A stretch of DNA of 64,000 bases, taken from Citrobacter youngae ATCC 29220 (GTDB taxonomy: Bacteria > Pseudomonadota > Gammaproteobacteria > Enterobacterales > Enterobacteriaceae). Position 1 is the stretch's first letter. Every line of letters begins with the position of its first letter. Under the pieces are notes generated by a model. The model saw nothing but the letters and a program-made list of their open reading frames with translations. It made no database searches and was not told the DNA's origin. Both the position numbers and the translations under genes were made by a program. The stretch covers positions 2,049-66,048 of the forward strand of contig NZ_GG730301.1 of the NCBI RefSeq assembly GCF_000155975.1, written 5' to 3'. Shown piece by piece: positions 1 to 7,640 of this stretch.

Positions 1-855
1 ATGAGCCGACTGGCGCGGCAGGCGGGCGGCAGCAATAAAACGGTCCATGACCGCATGGCGCTGGCGCAGCGGTTCTGTGAACGTCTGGTGGTGGTGCAGA
101 ATATCCAGATCCGCCAGGTGGCGCAGCTTAAAGCCCGGCATATAGAAGACTATATCCGGGAAAGACTGGCGCAGGGGATTGCCCGGCGGTCCCTGCAAAA
201 TGAGATGGCGGCGATACGCAGTCTGCTGGTGCAGGCCGGGCGCGATAAGCTGGCGGTCAGTGAACGGATAAGCAACCGGGCGCTGGGGCTGGCTGGCGCA
301 CCGCGTACAGGAACACATCAGGCTATTCCGGCGGCGTACTACCGGGAGGTACTGGACGCTGCCCGCGCGAAAGATGCCGGACTGGCGGCGGCGCTGGAAC
401 TGTCCCGACTGATGGGGCTGCGTTCCCAGGAGGCAGTACAGAGCGCGCAGTCGCTGAGAACCTGGCGACAGGCCATTGAAGGTGGAGAACCCCGGCTTAC
501 GGTGGTATTTGGCACCAAAGGTGGACGATCCCGGGAAACCCGAATCCTCGATACTATAGCTGTCAGAAAGGCACTGGATAATGCCATTGCGGTGGTGGAA
601 AGCCGTAACAGCAGGCTGATTGATAAACCCGACCTGAAAACGGCCATGAAATACTGGCACAGCCAGGCATCGCGAATTGGGTTAACTGGTGCATACTCCC
701 CGCATTCCCTGCGCTATGCCTGGGCGCAGGATGCAATACACCATTATCTGGCGCAGGGCTTTAGCGAGAAAGAAGCGCTGGCGCAGACGGCGATGGATTT
801 AGGCCATGGTGACGGGCGCGGGCGTTATGTGGCGCAGGTATATGGCAAAAAATGA
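1..855 (+). CDS. Tyrosine recombinase, Integrase_1-like (island recombinase)
   Basis: A tyrosine site-specific recombinase of 284 residues as visible. The N-terminal part (about 1-100) looks like a SAM-like core-binding domain and the C-terminal part is catalytic. The catalytic set appears complete: R141 in GLRSQEA, K173 in FGTKGGR, H235-S-L-R238, H269 in LGHGD and a terminal nucleophile candidate Y281 in VAQVYGKK. It resembles the short enterobacterial island integrases with Integrase_1 and Phage_int_SAM_2 type domains, and is clearly distinct from the P4-type integrase at 8.4-9.7 kb. The ATG is the first base of the window, so the true start may lie upstream and the N terminus is uncertain. 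A hairpin with 8-bp arms (865-894) follows the stop. Its role in island movement is inferred. Confidence 0.8.
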   Translation: MSRLARQAGGSNKTVHDRMALAQRFCERLVVVQNIQIRQVAQLKARHIEDYIRERLAQGIARRSLQNEMAAIRSLLVQAGRDKLAVSERISNRALGLAGAPRTGTHQAIPAAYYREVLDAARAKDAGLAAALELSRLMGLRSQEAVQSAQSLRTWRQAIEGGEPRLTVVFGTKGGRSRETRILDTIAVRKALDNAIAVVESRNSRLIDKPDLKTAMKYWHSQASRIGLTGAYSPHSLRYAWAQDAIHHYLAQGFSEKEALAQTAMDLGHGDGRGRYVAQVYGKK

Positions 856-864
856 ACGCTTAAT

Positions 865-894
865 CACCTGCGACGTTAAGCCACGCCGCAGGTG
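865..894 (+). other. Inverted repeat after the left recombinase gene
   Basis: Eight-base perfect arms (CACCTGCG / CGCAGGTG) separated by 14 nt, ten bases after the recombinase stop codon. There is no T tract, so it is not a classical intrinsic terminator. It could be a weak terminator or a recombination-related palindrome. Confidence 0.35.
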
Positions 895-954
895 TAACAC
901 CTTCAGGCAGTGATGCCTTCATAAAACTGATTGCCCGATGCGAAAATAATCAGG

Positions 955-984
955 CTACTGTTCCAGTCGTTTCATCATGTTCAT
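955..984 (-). other. Nine-codon ORF after the dehydrogenase; possible broken gene start
   Basis: On the minus strand, 2 nt after the dehydrogenase stop codon, there is an ATG preceded by AGGAGTGATT (a good Shine-Dalgarno). It opens a 9-residue frame MNMMKRLEQ ending in TAG. The strong ribosome site suggests that the operon once continued into another gene now lost at about position 955. It could also be a meaningless mini-ORF. Confidence 0.25.
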
Positions 985-986
985 AA

Positions 987-2252
987 TCACTCCTGTGAGA
1001 GATGGATAGTCTGACCCTGCCGACGCGACCGCTCTGCCGCAAACACCACCCGGTGGCTTTCCAGCGTGGCCTGCGGACCGGAGAGGATATAACCGGGTGA
1101 ACGCTGGCTGACGGCATCGATAAACCGGGCGACGAGTGCCAGGTCGCCGCCGCTGTGCCCGGCGTGTTGTGTTTCGGGTGCGCCGGCCCGGGTGTCGTAG
1201 ACCGTTTCCTGATTGGTACTGAAATGGCGTACTTTCAGAATGCGCCCGTCGCCCTCGATACACCCGTGACTGCCGAATAACCGGGTCTGACGCTTTGCCA
1301 TCGGGATAAAGGCGGTCATGGTGAAGCTGGCGGTTTTGCCACCCGCGAACCGCATATTCACCACCTGATGGTCCGCCACGTTGTTGTCGCAGCGGTACAC
1401 GCAGCGACCGTAAGGGCCGGTATTCAGCGCGTTGAGGATATTTTCTGCCGTCGGGTCAGGCGTCAGTACCGACAGAAAACCTGGCGTACAGAAGGGATGC
1501 TCTCCGGTATAGATTTTCAGCGCCGAATACGGGCAGGTGGATTCTGTCTCTGGCCTGCATTCCGTGCAGCGTGCCGCCGCACCTGCAGGCTGATTTTCCG
1601 GGGTGAAGTGGCTGAGGTTGCCAAAGGAGGAGACGGCCTCGCAGGGCGCATCCATCACATACTGTATCCAGTCGATATCGTGGCAGGATTTTGCCAGCAG
1701 CATAAAGGCCGCCTCATGGGTATTGCGCCAGTTGCCGCGTACAAAAGAGTGGGCCTGGTGCCACCATCCCACTGGCTCCAGATGCTGGAGGCTGATGAGC
1801 TCGCCGATGGCTCTGTCTGCCAGCAATGCTTTCAGCGCCTGCGTGTAACGGGTGTAACGCAGCACATGAGCGACGGCGAACAGAATGCCGTTCGCCTGTG
1901 CCACCCGGACAATCTCACGGCATTCGTCCTCCTGTGGCGACAGCGGTTTTTGCAGCAGCATGTCGTAACCCTGACGGGTAAATTCCAGCGCCGGGGCGGT
2001 GTGTTCATTATCCGGCGTGCAGATAAATACCGCGTCGGCCACGCGTCCGAGGGCCAGTGCATCGCGCCAGTCGCGCCAGACCCGCTCCGGCGGGATGGCG
2101 TGGCGTTCTGCCAGCAGGCGACGGTACGCCCGGCGGGGTTCCGCCACCGCGACAACCTGCATGCGCTCCGGGTGCTCCAGCGCGTAGCGGGCGTAAATCT
2201 CCCCGCGTGCGCCTGCCCCGACAATCAGAACCGTTACGGGTGAGTCAGACAT
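987..2252 (-). CDS. Gfo/Idh/MocA family NAD(P)-dependent oxidoreductase
   Basis: A 421-residue dehydrogenase of the glucose-fructose oxidoreductase/inositol dehydrogenase family. The Rossmann start is VLIVGAGARGE (residues 8-18). The family lysine motif is present as LQKPL (K102), and the family His-Asp pair appears as H191-x-x-D194 in SCHDIDW. A cysteine cluster C229, C232, C240 precedes PYSA, which I recall from one subgroup of this family and which may bind metal. The gene overlaps the end of the GH116-like gene by 19 bp and its ATG is preceded by GAGGAAACAGC, so the two are co-transcribed and probably coupled. Context suggests oxidation of the sugar or glycoside handled by the neighbouring symporter and glycosidase. 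The substrate cannot be read from sequence. Confidence 0.85.
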   Translation of the reverse strand: MSDSPVTVLIVGAGARGEIYARYALEHPERMQVVAVAEPRRAYRRLLAERHAIPPERVWRDWRDALALGRVADAVFICTPDNEHTAPALEFTRQGYDMLLQKPLSPQEDECREIVRVAQANGILFAVAHVLRYTRYTQALKALLADRAIGELISLQHLEPVGWWHQAHSFVRGNWRNTHEAAFMLLAKSCHDIDWIQYVMDAPCEAVSSFGNLSHFTPENQPAGAAARCTECRPETESTCPYSALKIYTGEHPFCTPGFLSVLTPDPTAENILNALNTGPYGRCVYRCDNNVADHQVVNMRFAGGKTASFTMTAFIPMAKRQTRLFGSHGCIEGDGRILKVRHFSTNQETVYDTRAGAPETQHAGHSGGDLALVARFIDAVSQRSPGYILSGPQATLESHRVVFAAERSRRQGQTIHLSQE

Positions 2253-4924
2253 GCTGTTTCCTCCTCAGTGTGCGTCAGCCGGGTATCCCGCAGAAGAATG
2301 CGCAGGCGGTCGCCGTCATTCAGGGTGATACCCTCTGGAAAACGGAGCGTGTGGCGGCGGTCTTCTCCGGCCTCCAGCGGCGCGTTGTTGAGCGTGATGC
2401 GCCACAGCGGGAGGTCGAACGGCCAGCCAAACTCATTCAGCGTGAGCGTGCCGTGGATGACCGTCAGCGTGCAGGTGTGGGTGGTGGCGCTGACGGTGCC
2501 CCAGGCATCCCCTGCCGACCAGAAATAGTAATGGTGCCCCGGCGTGAGCGCCGGGTGAAAAGCGAGATGGCCGGTATCTGCGCAGTACCGGACGCCGCTG
2601 TATGCCAGCAACAGGCCGTAGCTCGCCATGGAGCGGGCATAATGGCTGCCGCACTCCATCTCATTCCACGGGTTGCGGTTATCCCCCCGGTAACGGTCGC
2701 GGATGGCGCGGGTAAGGGTTTCTCCTTCGGTAGCCATGCCGCTGGCGACCATCAGGGCAGCAAGCTGGTACTCAAATCCGGTCATCATCTCCTGGGCGTA
2801 GGGCACCGGAATCGCAGGCATGTCGCCTGTGGGCCAGCTACAGATGCTGACACCCTGTTCGTCATTGAGGCCGTACAGACGACAGGGATTGGTATGGTGG
2901 CGGGCGCTGACAAAATTGTACTGCCAGAGCGCCCGCAGCGCCCGTTGTGTCTGGCCGGGGTCAAACACTGGCGGTAAACCGCACAGCCCGGCGAACCACT
3001 GGCCCATTAACTGGTCGATATGGCAGCCGCTGCCGAACTGGTATTTCACTTCATGGTTTTCTTCACACCAGTACTGCTGCCACACGTCGCCGGACAGGCC
3101 GTAATCTGCTGATTCCGCTGATGTCCGCCAGGGGGCCAGCGTGTCCCGGTTGGCAAGGTCGATGACCTGCTGGAAATATTCGCCGTTAAACAGTCTCTCG
3201 CGCAGGGTGACCCGTCCCCGGCGGGCAATGTCTTGCCATAACATGGCGTCATCATTGTGTCCGAGGTGATTTGCTATCGCGCAGCCCGCTTCCAGCGCGG
3301 CGATATACAGCCCGGTAAGCCACGGATTCGGGCCGAACAGCTCCATATCCAGCGTGTGGTGCTGGCGTCCGGTCAGCACGCCACGCTGTTCCGGGTCCCA
3401 CTGGTCCGGGTTATCCGGGTTCCAGGCAAAGCGCAGCATGTCGCGCACCGCAGACCACTTCTCTTCCAGCCAGGCCCTGTCGCCGCACAGCAGCCAGTCG
3501 CGGTAAATTGCCAGCACTTCGCCAAACTGTCCGTCGGCACAGGCACGAAACTCAAAGGGGTCATCGCCCGGTGGCAGGCGCAGCCGGAAGCGCAGGCTGC
3601 CGGAGGGGCGCAGGTTATGGCGCTGGTTCAGGTCGCGCATCGAACGGGACAGGCGCGGGAACAGCCAGGGCAGGGCCAGCGCGTAGTGCCAGACGTGAGT
3701 ACAGGAGCCTTCGCAGCAGCCGATATCTTCCAGCACGCCTTCCCAGCCCCACAGGCTGCCGTCCTCCAGCCGCAGGCAGGTGGGGGATTTCAGCACCGCC
3801 AGATTTGCAGAGACGGCATCGCGTACACTGTCCGGCAGGCTACTGTCGTGCAGCGCGTCGTGAAACGCCTGGGTCCGGCTGAACAGGAATTCAGCATTGC
3901 TGACGGCATAGTCCAGCACGGCGTTCACGTCCGTGAAGCGGGTGGCGTAATGGTTTTTCCAGGTTTTCTGGCCCCGGTAATCGTCATAATGCACCAGTTC
4001 CTGTGTGGCCCGGTCCCGCCAGTCTGTCCAGTAGTTATACGTTACCGGGCAGTACCAGCCCGTCCAGAAGCGTACCCGGCCCCGCTCCCCGGCGGCCAGG
4101 TGCAGGTGGGCTGCCAGTGAGGCGTGGTCGGCAAAGCCGGGCTGGCTCTGTGTATATTCCCGCTCCGGCAGACGCGGTTGTCCACAGAAATCGCGCCAGA
4201 ACATTGTCAGGCTGTCGAACCAGTCGCCGCGATACCAGTACGTCTGCCAGCTCACGTCCTGTGCGTCGGTGGTCGTTGCCAGCTCTGCATAACGCGGGTC
4301 GTCAGCCGGATAATGGCGCTGCGTCAGCGTCATCATATGACGGTCTTCGCGTATCTCATGGCGGTTGTGCGTACTGTCCGGGGCCAGCCCGTTACACAGG
4401 CTCAGACACAGGGTGTAATCCAGCGCGGCGTCCGTGGTGTTCTCCACCTCCAGCTCAAACCACGCCAGCGGCAGGGAGGAGTTATCCTCATCGCAGGGAA
4501 TAAACGGGTTAAACGCCAGCATCCTGATGTTACCCGGAAACTCCGGGTCACTGAACGACATCTGCGCCATCGGGAACTCGCCGTCAAATTCGCTGTGCGC
4601 AAAATGTGGCATTCCGGCGAGCGTTTCTGCGTCCGGCCCGACGCCATAGCCGGTATGACGCTTGCGCAGACGGTCGTGTATCTGCCACTGTCCGCAGGCG
4701 TTGCCCTGCCAGTCCCCCTGAAGAATGCGGGCATCGACCAGCGCGCCATTGCGCTCTGCCTTCACCGCAAAATGGGTGTAGCCGTGGTGATAACCCTTGT
4801 CGGGATGGTTAAAGATTTCCACGTCGGTGAGGTGACCGTTGCCCGCAAGGCTGATACAGCCGGTGCCGATGCCGCCCAGCGGAAAGCGCACCTCGCGGGC
4901 GGTGCTGCCTGAGTGGGTTGTCAT
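2234..4924 (-). CDS. GH116-like glycoside hydrolase (DUF608/bile-acid beta-glucosidase type)
   Basis: An 896-residue protein. The N terminus carries the GGIGTGCISL...VEIFN pattern typical of the N-terminal beta-sandwich of this superfamily (about 1-320). An alpha/alpha-barrel follows (about 340-850). Candidate catalytic residues are E395 in WGWEG or E405 in CCEGSCTH for the nucleophile, and D526 in HTLDMELFGP for acid/base. Assigning these by position against characterised GH116 enzymes is my inference. There is no signal peptide, so it should act in the cytoplasm on a glycoside imported by the adjacent symporter. Its ATG overlaps the symporter stop (ATGA). Enzymes of this group cleave beta-glucosides or beta-xylosides, but the substrate here is unknown. 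Confidence 0.8.
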   Translation of the reverse strand: MTTHSGSTAREVRFPLGGIGTGCISLAGNGHLTDVEIFNHPDKGYHHGYTHFAVKAERNGALVDARILQGDWQGNACGQWQIHDRLRKRHTGYGVGPDAETLAGMPHFAHSEFDGEFPMAQMSFSDPEFPGNIRMLAFNPFIPCDEDNSSLPLAWFELEVENTTDAALDYTLCLSLCNGLAPDSTHNRHEIREDRHMMTLTQRHYPADDPRYAELATTTDAQDVSWQTYWYRGDWFDSLTMFWRDFCGQPRLPEREYTQSQPGFADHASLAAHLHLAAGERGRVRFWTGWYCPVTYNYWTDWRDRATQELVHYDDYRGQKTWKNHYATRFTDVNAVLDYAVSNAEFLFSRTQAFHDALHDSSLPDSVRDAVSANLAVLKSPTCLRLEDGSLWGWEGVLEDIGCCEGSCTHVWHYALALPWLFPRLSRSMRDLNQRHNLRPSGSLRFRLRLPPGDDPFEFRACADGQFGEVLAIYRDWLLCGDRAWLEEKWSAVRDMLRFAWNPDNPDQWDPEQRGVLTGRQHHTLDMELFGPNPWLTGLYIAALEAGCAIANHLGHNDDAMLWQDIARRGRVTLRERLFNGEYFQQVIDLANRDTLAPWRTSAESADYGLSGDVWQQYWCEENHEVKYQFGSGCHIDQLMGQWFAGLCGLPPVFDPGQTQRALRALWQYNFVSARHHTNPCRLYGLNDEQGVSICSWPTGDMPAIPVPYAQEMMTGFEYQLAALMVASGMATEGETLTRAIRDRYRGDNRNPWNEMECGSHYARSMASYGLLLAYSGVRYCADTGHLAFHPALTPGHHYYFWSAGDAWGTVSATTHTCTLTVIHGTLTLNEFGWPFDLPLWRITLNNAPLEAGEDRRHTLRFPEGITLNDGDRLRILLRDTRLTHTEEETACLTHP

Positions 4925-6315
4925 GATGACACCTCCTGGTTATCGCGCAGGCGCAGGGCGTCTGCAATTCGGCGGTTGCCGGCAAACGTCAGCGGATAGC
5001 GCCACAGAATCAACGGGCAGACGAGCAGTATCAGACCGGGAATGAGCGTGAATGCGGCACTGATACCCGACAGCGTGAACCCGCTCTGCGCCTCGTTGGG
5101 CACGTAGCCGATGAAGCCCAGCACGAACCCCGCCGCCGCGCCGCCGATGGCCCCGGAAAACTTAAGCTGAAACAGGTTGAGGGAGAAAATCATACCGCCG
5201 GCCTGACGGTGATGATGGTATTCGTGCCAGGCCGCCACGTCCGGCAGCAGGGTGCCGAGCAGGACCCCGAGCATCCCGAACAACAGGTGCGGCAGGCTGC
5301 TGAGCGCCACGGCAAACCACACCGGCACACTGGTGATAAAAAAGGTCAGCACACACAGCAACCCGGCCAGGGCACAGGCGAGGCTGCCGGTGACCCGGCG
5401 TTCGACACGGTTGACCAGCAACGGTGTCAGCGCCGCCCCCGCCATGGCTGCCAGCGTGGAAACGCCGAGATACGACGTCATGGCAGCATCGCTTTTCACG
5501 AGGTATTTAAAGTAGTAGAGACAGAAGCCGGAACGCGAGGCCAGAACAAAGTTCAGCAGAAACCAGAAGCCCATCAGCAGTACCAGAGGACGGTTGTGGC
5601 GCAGCAGCTCCGGGTACACCCGCCATGAATGAATGGCACTTCCTTCAGATGGCGGCGTCGGCAGTTCGCGCACGCCGCTAAAGTTCACCAGCGCACAGAC
5701 CAGGAAAAATACGGCGTAAATAACCGCCAGCTGGCTCCAGTTGTTCGCGAGCAGTGCCAGCAGCGGCAGCGTCACCACGCTTGCCAGCCATGAACCGCAG
5801 GTGCCGCCGATGCGGGTTGCGACCACCACCCGGTTGCGGCTTTCCGGATTGCGGGTGATGACGGTGGCGAGCGACCAGTAGGGCACATCAAAGGCGGTAT
5901 ACGAGGTGCTGAGCAGGAAGTAAGTGATGCCTGCCCAGGCGATGGTGGCCCCCATGCTCATCTGCGGGATGGAAAAGGTGGCGACCATCGCCAGGGCGCA
6001 GACAATACCGCTGTACAGCAGCCACGGGCGAAAGCGCCCGAGCCGGGTGTGGGTGTTATCGAATATCCAGCCCCAGACGAGGTCGGACAGCGTGTCCCAG
6101 ATACGGGTGAGGAGGAATATCGTCCCGACGGTGGCGGCGGGAATGCCGACATAATCGGTGTAGTAGAGCATCAGGAAGGTGACTATCATGGTGCAGATCA
6201 CATTGTCGCCGATACCGCCCAGCACATAGCTGGCAAGGGAGGCGTGGCTGACGGTGCCGCTGGCGGCAAAGGGCGGCGCAGCCTGGATACGTGTGGCGGG
6301 TTCATGAATGTCCAT
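4921..6315 (-). CDS. GPH-family (glycoside-pentoside-hexuronide):cation symporter
   Basis: A major-facilitator-type sugar:cation symporter of 464 residues, with about twelve hydrophobic segments. The GPH signature between TM2 and TM3 is visible as R-x-WDTLSDLVWGW...TRLGRFRPWLL. The open frame runs 122 codons further upstream, but the start is placed at 6315 because MDIHEP is preceded by AGGAGG at good spacing, the length then fits the family (about 450-500), and the upstream extension has no similarity to transporters. It overlaps the glycosidase by 4 bp (ATGA). Likely role: uptake of the glycoside hydrolysed or oxidised by the two following gene products. Confidence 0.88.
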   Translation of the reverse strand: MDIHEPATRIQAAPPFAASGTVSHASLASYVLGGIGDNVICTMIVTFLMLYYTDYVGIPAATVGTIFLLTRIWDTLSDLVWGWIFDNTHTRLGRFRPWLLYSGIVCALAMVATFSIPQMSMGATIAWAGITYFLLSTSYTAFDVPYWSLATVITRNPESRNRVVVATRIGGTCGSWLASVVTLPLLALLANNWSQLAVIYAVFFLVCALVNFSGVRELPTPPSEGSAIHSWRVYPELLRHNRPLVLLMGFWFLLNFVLASRSGFCLYYFKYLVKSDAAMTSYLGVSTLAAMAGAALTPLLVNRVERRVTGSLACALAGLLCVLTFFITSVPVWFAVALSSLPHLLFGMLGVLLGTLLPDVAAWHEYHHHRQAGGMIFSLNLFQLKFSGAIGGAAAGFVLGFIGYVPNEAQSGFTLSGISAAFTLIPGLILLVCPLILWRYPLTFAGNRRIADALRLRDNQEVSS

Positions 6316-6439
6316 GTAAGCCTCCTGCCGGGCGTAACGTCCGGAACAGTGAGGATGGCAGCGGGATAACGGCGCTGTCGCCGTGAGCGGTGGCTGTAAC
6401 AACCTGCGGATGCAGTACAGACAGGATGGTGGTTTGCAT
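6302..6439 (-). CDS. Possible 45-residue leader ORF overlapping the symporter start
   Basis: On the minus strand an ATG at 6439, preceded by GGAG eight nt upstream, opens a 45-codon frame that ends at 6302. It therefore overlaps the first 14 bases of the symporter gene, whose ribosome site lies inside this frame. That layout is typical of translational coupling by a leader peptide. The peptide (MQTTILSVLHPQ...GLHGHS) is not recognised. It may simply be chance coding in the 5' UTR. Confidence 0.35.
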   Translation of the reverse strand: MQTTILSVLHPQVVTATAHGDSAVIPLPSSLFRTLRPAGGLHGHS

Positions 6440-6512
6440 AAACAACTCTCCTTATCGGCACAAAGTGAATGCCCTGCCTGACGATGGGAAAAATGGTTCC
6501 GGGGGCAAGGCG

Positions 6513-6809
6513 TTAATGTTTCTCCGGAACCGGAAAATTGTGCACTGTCAGGGCCGGTTTCATGCCTGGCTGTGGATGTTTTGGCAGGCGGTACGCTTCC
6601 TGACCGTCGTAGCGAGTGGGCCAGATGGTGGCCGGATGGACTTTTAATGCGGAAGCTATCAGCCATTCGCCTTTCGGGCACGGGCGGGTGAGCGCGTTAG
6701 CCAGCGTGGAGGACGCCAGCCCAGCTTGTCGCGAAAGCGCCGCCAGGCTGGTGCCGCGCTTGTGGAGGGCGGCGATGATGTAGGCTGGGTGCCAGTCTTG
6801 TTTAGTCAT
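6513..6809 (-). CDS. Ner/Nlp-type helix-turn-helix regulator
   Basis: A 98-residue DNA-binding protein of the Mu Ner / SfsB (Nlp) family. It has the characteristic W-H-x-A-x-IIAALHKRGTSLAALS block, then the helix-turn-helix around GLASSTLANAL and the family ending KGEWLIASAL..HPATIWPTRY. The start at 6809 has AGAGG/AGGA upstream. It lies first in the leftward group, 73 bp before the leader ORF and 197 bp before the symporter, and is divergent from the first XRE gene across a 76-bp gap that holds two palindromic operators. It probably controls the sugar operon and could itself be controlled by the XRE protein; both are inferences. Confidence 0.82.
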   Translation of the reverse strand: MTKQDWHPAYIIAALHKRGTSLAALSRQAGLASSTLANALTRPCPKGEWLIASALKVHPATIWPTRYDGQEAYRLPKHPQPGMKPALTVHNFPVPEKH

Positions 6810-6834
6810 TCCTGTTACCTCTCTAATCCTGGTG

Positions 6835-6849
6835 CTACGTTTTTCGTAG
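6835..6849. promoter_or_regulatory. Distal operator-like palindrome of XRE gene 1
   Basis: CTACG-TTTTT-CGTAG, centred 34 bp upstream of the proximal copy. A -10-like TAGTAT overlaps its right arm (6847-6852). The same core and spacing recur at 7263-7277 before the second XRE gene, which argues for a real protein-binding site. Confidence 0.6.
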
Positions 6850-6866
6850 TATCTAAGTCGTTAAAA

Positions 6867-6885
6867 AACTACGAATCTCGTAGTT
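6867..6885. promoter_or_regulatory. Proximal operator-like palindrome abutting the XRE gene 1 ATG
   Basis: A perfect 19-bp palindrome, AACTACGA-ATC-TCGTAGTT, whose last base is immediately before the ATG at 6886. It occupies the place of a Shine-Dalgarno sequence, and none is visible. Binding here would block the start codon region. As RNA it would form an 8-bp hairpin next to the AUG. Confidence 0.62.
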
Positions 6886-7230
6886 ATGGAAAAACGACTA
6901 AGACAAAGGGATGTTTTCATCCGCCGATTAAAAGAAGCCCGACAGCGCTTAGATATTTCTCAGGCTGCTGTGGGGATTGCTGCGGCTGTTGATCCTTCTG
7001 TTGCAAGTACCCGGTTCAATCGCTACGAGAAAGGTATTCATGAGCCTGATATGGAAACCGCTGCACGTATAGCTGATGTGCTGAGTGTCCCCCTACCATG
7101 GCTGTTCACTTCGGATGAGAATCTTGCTGAATTGATTCTCAACTTCGCCAGCCTCTCCCCTGATTTGCAACTCCATCTCTTGGAAGCATCTCGCCAGATG
7201 ATTAGCATTTCCTCTGAAGATGATGCTTAA
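6886..7230 (+). CDS. XRE-family repressor 1
   Basis: A 114-residue Cro/C1-type protein with a helix-turn-helix at about residues 20-75 (RRLKEARQRLDISQAAVGI ... FNRYEKGIHEP). The C-terminal tail of about 30 residues is rich in Leu (NLAELILNFASLSPDL), possibly for dimerisation. It is a clear paralogue of the gene at 7314-7640: both share the ASTR-x-NRYEKG-x-HEP block and the LAEL-x-L tail. The start is chosen at 6886 because it directly follows the palindrome, exactly as in the paralogue, although no ribosome site is visible. Probably autoregulated, and possibly controlling the divergent Ner-type gene. Confidence 0.8.
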   Translation: MEKRLRQRDVFIRRLKEARQRLDISQAAVGIAAAVDPSVASTRFNRYEKGIHEPDMETAARIADVLSVPLPWLFTSDENLAELILNFASLSPDLQLHLLEASRQMISISSEDDA

Positions 7231-7258
7231 GATGCGGCCTCTTTTATCCTGTTACTGC

Positions 7259-7281
7259 GATACTACGTTAATCGTAGTATC
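7259..7281. promoter_or_regulatory. Distal operator-like palindrome of XRE gene 2
   Basis: Perfect 9-bp arms GATACTACG / CGTAGTATC around TTAAT. The CTACG-N5-CGTAG core (7263-7277) starts 34 bp before the proximal core, the same distance as in the first module, and a TAGTAT -10-like hexamer (7275-7280) again overlaps the right arm. Confidence 0.62.
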
Positions 7282-7294
7282 TGCGGCAAGCGAA

Positions 7295-7313
7295 AACTAC
7301 GATTCTCGTAGTT
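7295..7313. promoter_or_regulatory. Proximal operator-like palindrome abutting the XRE gene 2 ATG
   Basis: AACTACGA-TTC-TCGTAGTT, a perfect 19-bp palindrome that differs from the copy at 6867-6885 only in its central triplet (TTC instead of ATC). It ends at the base before the ATG at 7314. No Shine-Dalgarno is visible. Confidence 0.62.
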
Positions 7314-7640
7314 ATGAAAACGATTAATCATTACAACGATATTTTTTGCCGGCGGTTAAAGCAGGCTCGGCTAGCCAGTGGGCTTTCACAAAAACGTCTG
7401 GGGATCGCAGCAGGAATTGATGAATTTGTAGCCAGTACACGCATCAATCGGTATGAAAAGGGCGTACATGAACCTAATACTGAGATTGTGCTGAAATTAT
7501 CGGCGGTTTTACGTGTTCCGGTGGCTTACTTTTACGCTGAAGATGATGATTTAGCTGAGTTGATGCTGATATTTTGGTCATTATCAAATAAACAGCGGGA
7601 TGAGCTTATGGATTATGTGAGGCACCGCGTAGTTAGTTAA
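7314..7640 (+). CDS. XRE-family repressor 2
   Basis: A 108-residue Cro/C1-type DNA-binding protein, paralogous to the gene at 6886-7230. The helix-turn-helix covers about residues 12-65 (RRLKQARLASGLSQKRLGI ... INRYEKGVHEP), followed by DDLAELMLIFWSLS. The intergenic gap to the first paralogue is 83 bp and holds two palindromes in the same arrangement as upstream of that gene. Two regulators with near-identical operators suggest cross-regulation or a duplicated switch. No partner phage genes (cro, cI targets) are nearby. Function beyond repression is unknown. Confidence 0.8.
   Translation: MKTINHYNDIFCRRLKQARLASGLSQKRLGIAAGIDEFVASTRINRYEKGVHEPNTEIVLKLSAVLRVPVAYFYAEDDDLAELMLIFWSLSNKQRDELMDYVRHRVVS

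Noticed and set aside
6316..6681. N-terminal extension of the symporter (122 codons)
   Set aside because: No transporter similarity; AGGAGG precedes the internal ATG at 6315 and family length fits that start.
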